This document shows positions 6,100 through 10,651 of a stretch of DNA of 10,651 bases, in pieces. Location of the stretch: the NCBI GenBank assembly GCA_037132075.1, contig JBAXPV010000068.1, positions 1-10,651 of the forward strand. Reading direction: 5' to 3'. Origin of the DNA: JBAXPV01 sp037132075 (GTDB lineage Bacteria > Bacteroidota > Bacteroidia > Bacteroidales > CAIXZF01). Under the pieces are notes generated by a model, which worked only from the letters and a program-made list of their open reading frames with translations, ran no database searches and had not been told where the DNA came from. The position numbers were made by a program, and so were the translations under genes. Positions within the stretch are counted from its first letter, which is position 1. Each line of letters opens with the position of its first letter.

Positions 6100-7035
6100 T
6101 TATTGTTTCATAATTGATAAGGCAATATTAATGATGCGTGGAAGCTTGTTTTTCTCAAGATGCATGTAGGGGCAATCAATGGCGCCAAAGCCCCTGTAAA
6201 AACGGGCGAGGTCTGGGTCATTGGAGCCTTCGAAATCGAGCGTAAGCTGGGATTGACAATGGTGATGAACAAAATCATCGATTAGAAAGGGAATCGCTGC
6301 GGTTGCTTTCGCATGGTTATTTCCAGCTGAAAACAGGAAAATTGCCTTCTTGTTAGAAAAGGCAAAGACTGCACCAGCACAAAGACTCCCATCAGGCAGA
6401 TAGACACCTGCCGAACTGAAGGCTTTGTAGCGTTCCCCTTCAGACACTAATTTTATTAAGGCTTGGTAGTCGCTGTCCTGAAAAGTATCGATCTCCCTGC
6501 CTTTATTTGTTCTGAAAATGTCGAGCAGTGACTCGATTGTGGATATGGGTTTTATTGTAAGCCCTGCTGATTGTGCTTTCTTCAGATTCCGTCTGAGGTT
6601 TTCGCTATATCCTTTTGCAATAGAAGGATAATCCTCGATGAGATCAAGTTCAAGGTTCGTAAAAGCCGTTTGCTGAAAATCAGGAAGGCTTGTTTTATTA
6701 TATGAGTTTAAATTAATCTGGATCAATCGGAACTTTTTCGGAATAGCCTCTAGAAATGAATTACAAATAGCTTCCGTAAGTAGTTCTCTTGAAAAAAGGC
6801 CGAGTTGTTGGGTAAAAAAAGGCTGGTACAAATAAAAAATTCCGTATTTCTTTCGCCAGCTGAGCGGGAAGACATGCTCATAATCGCCCATGACCAGGGC
6901 TGACCAATCAGGGCTGACAATATCCAAATACCAGGAATAGGCATAGATATTCCCATTGATGGCATGGGAGATACAATGATTCCATCCGGAATCTTCAATC
7001 TCATCCCTCTTTAAATACCTGATTGTTGCGGTCAT
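6100..7035 (-). CDS. FemAB-like GNAT-fold acyltransferase
   Basis: The 311-residue protein looks like a cytosolic FemAB/FemX-like or BioF2-like GNAT-fold transferase, a group that attaches amino acids or acyl groups to cell-wall or surface-glycan precursors. The fold is suggested by the YSENLRRNLKKAQSAGL helix (143-159), the beta strands around GVYLPDGSLCAGAVFAF (210-226), and the C-terminal LDFEGSNDPDLARFYRGFGA block (266-285), the most family-like part. No signal peptide or membrane helix is seen. Its ATG overlaps the deacetylase stop in ATGA (7032-7035), so translation is probably coupled. The neighbours (wecB, deacetylase) suggest a surface-glycan substrate, which is inference only. No terminator with a T-run follows before the upp promoter. 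Confidence 0.72.
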   Translation of the reverse strand: MTATIRYLKRDEIEDSGWNHCISHAINGNIYAYSWYLDIVSPDWSALVMGDYEHVFPLSWRKKYGIFYLYQPFFTQQLGLFSRELLTEAICNSFLEAIPKKFRLIQINLNSYNKTSLPDFQQTAFTNLELDLIEDYPSIAKGYSENLRRNLKKAQSAGLTIKPISTIESLLDIFRTNKGREIDTFQDSDYQALIKLVSEGERYKAFSSAGVYLPDGSLCAGAVFAFSNKKAIFLFSAGNNHAKATAAIPFLIDDFVHHHCQSQLTLDFEGSNDPDLARFYRGFGAIDCPYMHLEKNKLPRIINIALSIMKQ

Positions 7036-8351
7036 CCCTTGTTCTCGGCTAAAAGCGTTACCAGCATTGCCTCATAGACCTTTCTCCAGCCCTTCCATCG
7101 TCCCTGCTCGCCCACTGATTCGTTATGCCAGAGGGAGACAAAGGTTCCGCTTACCTGCTTCACCTGGTGTATAAGGTTTTGTATGACGATTATGGCTTGC
7201 TCAGGGCTTGAGTCCGAGTAATCTCTGAGTGTGCCTTCCATATAACTGATTGGGTGCAACATTAGTGTGGTACTACAATCTTTTTCCAGGTCATAAAAAG
7301 GAAATGGGGAGGAATTTCCTGCCCGGAAGCCTGGTATGGAAGCAAACCCCAGGCTATAATCCGCTTTAATTCCAGCTTCATAGAGGTTCCGGAAGGTCTC
7401 AGGCATTTTGAATTTCAGGTAGTGTTGACGGCTTTTGGTGACTGGTCCCGATAGTAAGGCCGACAAAGTACTGACCTCCTCCTTAAGTAATTTCGGATCA
7501 AGATAGGTGTTGTAAGAAGGGTGAATGCCGCAATGGCTCTGGCAATCAAGCTTTAAGATCAGTTTTCTAAATTCCGGGTTTCGGGGATCCAGGTTTTTGT
7601 CGTAGGGTCCGGGTTCCCCGAAAAGGATAAAGAAAAGAGGCTGATGAACCAATTTATCGTGAATTTTCAGGATGTATTCATAATTGTCAAACGGATCTTG
7701 TTGCTTCCCGGCCAATACTGCCATACGCATGACTACTTCCTGGAATCTACCTGCAATAAGGTCTTTCAGGCCGCCCAGTATATTTCGCTTTAAGCCTTTG
7801 AACCGGAAAGCATAAGCCTGGTCAATGTCAAAAGTGGGCTGAAAACTGAATTGTCTATTCTTTTTGGGCAACATTGGGTATTTTTCCAGGATCTTTTGTT
7901 GGAGGGTCATAGCCCAATTTTCCACAAACGGTGCATGTACAAAGCCGTGCCTGACAACGAAGGTATCGTCAGCCTGAATACGGCCATGTTGATCCAGTTT
8001 GTGAGGAAGATACTCATCATACAATGACAGCAAATAAAAAGCTGCTGCCAAAGGATCAAAGTCCAGGCAGGATTCGAGATCCTGGACCGGGAAGAGCACT
8101 TTCCCGTATTTCCCAATGGACACGGTTGGTTCAGTGGGATTTAAATTGTTTTCAAAAAGTATATCTGCAGCCCGGATCCATAAGCCGGAATCATGATGTT
8201 GTTTTGAATAATTGATTTTGGGACCGTCAAATTCCACGAATTCTGACCACTGATCCGTAAAACGATATTGGTAGCCTGCGATCTGCTCCAGGAATACATC
8301 CAGGATATAAGTGAGCCTGGCCGTCGTACGCGTGGCGTATAGGAGGATCAT
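7032..8351 (-). CDS. Polysaccharide deacetylase-like protein with N-terminal DUF7033-type region
   Basis: This 439-residue protein fits a carbohydrate-esterase-4-like group found in Bacteroidota. The N-terminal part (about 1-165) holds a conserved region, FDPLAAAFYLLSLYDEYLPH (98-117). A NodB-like barrel follows with candidate metal and catalytic residues: D175 and D177 in PTFDIDQAY, H273 and H277 in SHCGIHPSY, R343 in GFRAGNSSPF, and H409 in SLWHN. The spacing differs from textbook NodB domains (TFDD, HxxxH, RxP, LxH), but the core residues are present, so activity is plausible, probably removal of N-acetyl groups from a sugar or polymer. No signal peptide is seen, pointing to a cytosolic, precursor-level role. 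It overlaps wecB upstream and the acyltransferase downstream by ATGA at both ends. Confidence 0.8.
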   Translation of the reverse strand: MILLYATRTTARLTYILDVFLEQIAGYQYRFTDQWSEFVEFDGPKINYSKQHHDSGLWIRAADILFENNLNPTEPTVSIGKYGKVLFPVQDLESCLDFDPLAAAFYLLSLYDEYLPHKLDQHGRIQADDTFVVRHGFVHAPFVENWAMTLQQKILEKYPMLPKKNRQFSFQPTFDIDQAYAFRFKGLKRNILGGLKDLIAGRFQEVVMRMAVLAGKQQDPFDNYEYILKIHDKLVHQPLFFILFGEPGPYDKNLDPRNPEFRKLILKLDCQSHCGIHPSYNTYLDPKLLKEEVSTLSALLSGPVTKSRQHYLKFKMPETFRNLYEAGIKADYSLGFASIPGFRAGNSSPFPFYDLEKDCSTTLMLHPISYMEGTLRDYSDSSPEQAIIVIQNLIHQVKQVSGTFVSLWHNESVGEQGRWKGWRKVYEAMLVTLLAENKG

Positions 8352-9496
8352 TTCGTGGCTTTAAGGATCTCGTTACAGATGAAACGGGCGGCTTGACCGT
8401 CCCCGAAAATAGGAGGGAAATCAAGGCTTTCCAGGGTGTTGTATTGGTCAAAGGCACTCAGGATGCGACTTTTGTCGGCATCGCAAACTTTTCCGGCTCC
8501 CTGTTCGAGGATCTCAACCCACTCAGTTTCCGGTCTGAAAATGATACAGGGTTTGTGAAAGAAATACGCTTCTTTCTGCACGCCACCTGAGTCTGTCATC
8601 ACCAGGGAACAGTTTTTTTCCAGTACCAGCATGTCAAAAAAGTTAGCCGGAGGTAAAATATGAATCTTTGAATTTTGAGTTATTTCAGCATATAGTAATG
8701 GGTCAAGCTTGTCTTTCAGCAACTTGGATGTCCTGGGATGCAAGGGAATCACAATGTCCTTACCGGATACAAGGCATACTTGTTGAAGCGCTGAGAAAAT
8801 GGCATTAAGTCTGTCCGGCTGGTCTGTATTGTTGTCGCGATGGATTGTGGCCAGGATGAATTTTCCCCTTTCAAGTTGATATTCATTTAATATTTCTGAC
8901 TGCTTCTCCGCCTCTGTCGCGAAGTATAGGCTGTTGTCATACATAACATCCCCGCAATGGTAAATCTTGGGGTTATCCGCATGGAAAGGCTCATGCGCTT
9001 CAGGATTCAATCCTTCTTTTACCAGGTTCGCCATTCCGGTAGCGGTAGGGCTAAACAGGAGGGTAGAGAGGTGGTCGCATACGATACGGTTGATTTCCTC
9101 AGGCATTGATTTGTTAAAGGAACGCAAACCTGCTTCAATATGGGCAATCGGGATATGCAGTTTTGAAGCGGCAATGGCTGCGGCCAGTGTGGAGTTGGTG
9201 TCGCCGTAAACGACAACGTAATCAGGCTTTTCCTGAAGGCAAAGAGCTTCAATGCCTTCGATCATTTTTGCCGTTTGTACGCCATGACTGGCGGATCCGA
9301 CATTCAGGTTATATCGGGACTGTGGGACTTTCAATTGGCGGAAGAAGACTTCTGACATATTTTCGTCATAGTGTTGCCCGGTATGGACGATGACCTCTTC
9401 GATCTCGCCAGAGAAATATTCACGTATAGCCCTGCTGAGGGCTGACGCTTTGATGATCTGGGGCCTCGCCCCGATAATGGTAAGGATTCGGATCAT
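8348..9496 (-). CDS. wecB: UDP-N-acetylglucosamine 2-epimerase (non-hydrolysing)
   Basis: This enzyme interconverts UDP-GlcNAc and UDP-ManNAc in the cytosol, supplying ManNAc-type sugars for surface polysaccharides. The 382 residues match the family (about 370-390). Visible motifs are GARPQIIK (9-16, R11 and K16), HTGQHYDE (38-45), YGDTNSTLAA (97-106, D99), HIEAGLRSFN (119-128, E121), MPEEINR (131-137, E133 and R137), ATIHR (216-220, H219), HPR (253-255) and TDSGGVQKEA (301-310). These correspond to the catalytic and UDP-binding positions of the E. coli enzyme. It starts 24 nt after the radC stop and ends in an ATGA overlap with the deacetylase gene, so it heads or belongs to a coupled glycan operon. 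The symbol is by family, as a capsule-type paralogue is possible. Confidence 0.95.
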   Translation of the reverse strand: MIRILTIIGARPQIIKASALSRAIREYFSGEIEEVIVHTGQHYDENMSEVFFRQLKVPQSRYNLNVGSASHGVQTAKMIEGIEALCLQEKPDYVVVYGDTNSTLAAAIAASKLHIPIAHIEAGLRSFNKSMPEEINRIVCDHLSTLLFSPTATGMANLVKEGLNPEAHEPFHADNPKIYHCGDVMYDNSLYFATEAEKQSEILNEYQLERGKFILATIHRDNNTDQPDRLNAIFSALQQVCLVSGKDIVIPLHPRTSKLLKDKLDPLLYAEITQNSKIHILPPANFFDMLVLEKNCSLVMTDSGGVQKEAYFFHKPCIIFRPETEWVEILEQGAGKVCDADKSRILSAFDQYNTLESLDFPPIFGDGQAARFICNEILKATK

Positions 9497-9520
9497 AATG
9501 CTGTTAGTGGTGGGAATTTG

Positions 9521-10222
9521 TCAGAGCAAACCTTCATCTGCAAAGCTAAAGTATTTTTCGTCTCCCAGGATGATGTGGTCGATCACTGGCATCTCCATCA
9601 GCTTGCCAGCCTCTTTGAGCTTCTGTGTGAGTTTGATATCTGTGTCACTTGGGCTGGTATTTCCGGAAGGGTGGTTGTGTGCCAGGATAAGGTATGATCC
9701 TCCATTCTCCAGGGCGATTTTGAATATTTTTTTTGGATCAGCGATTGTCCCTGCCACGCCGCCCTCACTGATGCAGACTTTGTTCCTGATCCGGTTGGCC
9801 CTGTTGAGGATCAGGATCCAGAACTCTTCATAAGGCTGTTCCCCCAGGAAGCTGCGCATATAATCAAACGCATCCTTACTGCTGCTGATCTTTTCGCGAA
9901 GCAGGGCTTCTGCCCCATGTTTGCGGTTTGCAAGCTCAAAAGCAGCAATTAGGGTCACAGCTTTGGCTTCCCCGACACCTTTGAAATTCCGGATAAGATC
10001 ATGGATAGAGAGTTTTGACATCTCCAGGAGGTTGTCAGATGATTTCTGTAAGATGGTCCTGGCGAGCTCCAGTGCAGATTGTCCCTTGCTGCCTGAACCC
10101 AGGAGTATTGCGAGGAGTTCAGCGTCGCTAAGGGCGTGTCTTCCTTTGTTGAGTAGTTTTTCGCGAGGACGGTCATCTTCTGCCCAACTTTTGATGCTGT
10201 TGTTGGTTGTGTATTTTTCCAT
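9521..10222 (-). CDS. radC: RadC family protein (JAB/MPN domain)
   Basis: RadC-like proteins pair a helix-hairpin-helix DNA-binding part with a JAMM/MPN metalloprotease-like domain. The name recalls DNA repair, but their real role is unsettled. The start shows KSWAEDDRPREKLL (11-24) and ALSDAELLAILLGSGS (30-45), then the helix-hairpin-helix region around FKGVGEAKAVTLIAAFELA (80-98). The JAMM motif follows as AHNHPSGNTSPSDTD (181-195), with H182, H184, S192 and D195 and a candidate upstream Glu at 132/133. The ATG at 10222 (233 residues, family-typical) is chosen. An upstream in-frame TTG at 10303 would translate the rpsT terminator and add a sequence unlike the family. It lies 24 nt before wecB with no terminator between, so the two may be co-transcribed. 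Confidence 0.95.
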   Translation of the reverse strand: MEKYTTNNSIKSWAEDDRPREKLLNKGRHALSDAELLAILLGSGSKGQSALELARTILQKSSDNLLEMSKLSIHDLIRNFKGVGEAKAVTLIAAFELANRKHGAEALLREKISSSKDAFDYMRSFLGEQPYEEFWILILNRANRIRNKVCISEGGVAGTIADPKKIFKIALENGGSYLILAHNHPSGNTSPSDTDIKLTQKLKEAGKLMEMPVIDHIILGDEKYFSFADEGLL

Positions 10223-10267
10223 ACTGATATATACGGGAAACAGCCCATTCAGTGGAAAGAAAATCAC

Positions 10268-10297
10268 AAAAAAAACCGCCCCGGGATGGAGGCGGTT
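10268..10297 (-). terminator. Intrinsic terminator of rpsT
   Basis: On the minus strand AACCGCC (10297-10291) pairs with GGCGGTT (10280-10274) around a 10-nt loop and is followed by a run of eight T (10275-10268, the last two stem positions included). It sits 21 nt after the rpsT stop and separates the tRNA/rpsT unit from radC. Confidence 0.88.
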
Positions 10298-10318
10298 GCA
10301 CAATTCCTTCAGAAAAGA

Positions 10319-10570
10319 CTATAAAGTGTTAACCTGGATCGTCAATGATGACTTGAGGTTGGCTGCTTTATTCTTGTGAATAATCCTTTTCTTAGCTAAC
10401 TTATCAATAAGAGAGACTAAGGTAGGGAGCTTGGTAACAGCTTCTGTCTTGTCTTTTAAGCCACGGAATTTCTTAATAGCGTTCCGCATGGTTTTTGAAT
10501 GATAACGATTCAGGGTTCTGCGTTTCTCAGTTTGCCTGATTCTTTTCAATGACGATTTATGATTTGCCAT
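10319..10570 (-). CDS. rpsT: 30S ribosomal protein bS20
   Basis: bS20 binds 16S rRNA at the bottom of the 30S body early in assembly. At 83 residues it is a normal size. The typical MANHKSSLKRIRQTEKRRTL start (1-20), the NRYHSKTMRNAIKKF helix (21-35) and the LIDKLAKKRIIHKNKAANLK segment (54-73) are all seen. The whole protein is a lysine/arginine-rich helical bundle. AAAGGAT lies just before the ATG and may act as a ribosome-binding site. Only about 20 nt separate it from the upstream tRNA-Glu gene, so both are probably made from one promoter outside the window. An intrinsic terminator follows. Confidence 0.97.
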   Translation of the reverse strand: MANHKSSLKRIRQTEKRRTLNRYHSKTMRNAIKKFRGLKDKTEAVTKLPTLVSLIDKLAKKRIIHKNKAANLKSSLTIQVNTL

Positions 10571-10591
10571 AATCCTTTGTTATTCAGTGTG

Positions 10592-10651
10592 TAGGGCGTA
10601 GGGGATTCGAACCCCTGATTTCTAGGATGAAAACCTAGCGTCCTGGGCCAG
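10592..10651 (-). tRNA. tRNA-Glu (anticodon UUC), 5' part cut by window edge
   Basis: On the minus strand the end of the D arm (GGAC), an anticodon arm with stem CTAGG/CCTAG and loop TTTTCAT (10633-10627), a T arm AGGGG/CCCCT with loop TTCGAAT, and the 3' acceptor strand ACGCCCT plus discriminator A (10592) can be folded. Anticodon TTC reads Glu codons. No CCA is encoded, so it must be added after transcription. The first part (5' acceptor strand and start of the D arm) is outside the window, so the acceptor stem could not be checked. Confidence 0.92.

Noticed and set aside
10223..10303. Longer RadC starting with TTG at 10303
   Set aside because: It would translate through the rpsT terminator and add 27 residues unlike the family; the ATG at 10222 gives the normal length.
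9390..10379. Open frames of about 150 codons on the plus strand opposite wecB and radC
   Set aside because: Both genes on the minus strand have intact family motifs; the opposite frames show no domain and cross the genes' ends.

Overview
The window looks like a chromosomal segment of a Bacteroidota bacterium, probably a Bacteroidales-like environmental lineage. The evidence is a type IX secretion system (T9SS) plug-family protein, several TAnnTTTG -7 promoter boxes upstream of genes (the Bacteroidota sigma-factor signature), an rpsF-rpsR-rplI operon without ssb, few Shine-Dalgarno sequences, and a tRNA gene without an encoded CCA. I see no mobile element, phage gene, CRISPR array or origin. 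Most of the window is core genome.

Layout, left to right. Positions 1-495 (-) hold the N-terminal 165 codons of a secreted M16 zinc protease, cut by the window edge. A 190-bp divergent intergenic region separates it from rpsF-rpsR-rplI (686-1806, +; bS6, bS18, bL9), which ends in a strong intrinsic terminator. That terminator is fused to the start of a SpoU/TrmH-type RNA 2'-O-methyltransferase gene (1866-2660, +). After it comes the T9SS plug-family gene (2687-3997, +), which converges on a minus-strand block.

The minus-strand block runs from about 10651 down to 4038. In transcription order it holds: tRNA-Glu(UUC), partial at the right edge; rpsT (bS20) with an intrinsic terminator; radC; wecB (UDP-GlcNAc 2-epimerase); a polysaccharide-deacetylase-like protein with a conserved N-terminal extension; a FemAB-like GNAT-fold acyltransferase; upp (uracil phosphoribosyltransferase), with the best promoter in the window; and a MacB/FtsX-type ABC permease without its ATPase.

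How the genes work together: the ribosomal proteins and the rRNA/tRNA methyltransferase serve translation. The wecB, deacetylase and acyltransferase genes overlap by ATGA at both junctions and very likely act in one cell-surface glycan or peptidoglycan-linked pathway whose product is not known. The plug protein, the M16 protease and the ABC permease belong to the envelope and secretion. upp is pyrimidine salvage. No clearly new defence or mobile system is visible. The best leads are the translationally coupled glycan trio, the fused terminator/promoter/start-codon at 1825-1868, and the octamer repeat with its hairpin at the convergent gene junction.
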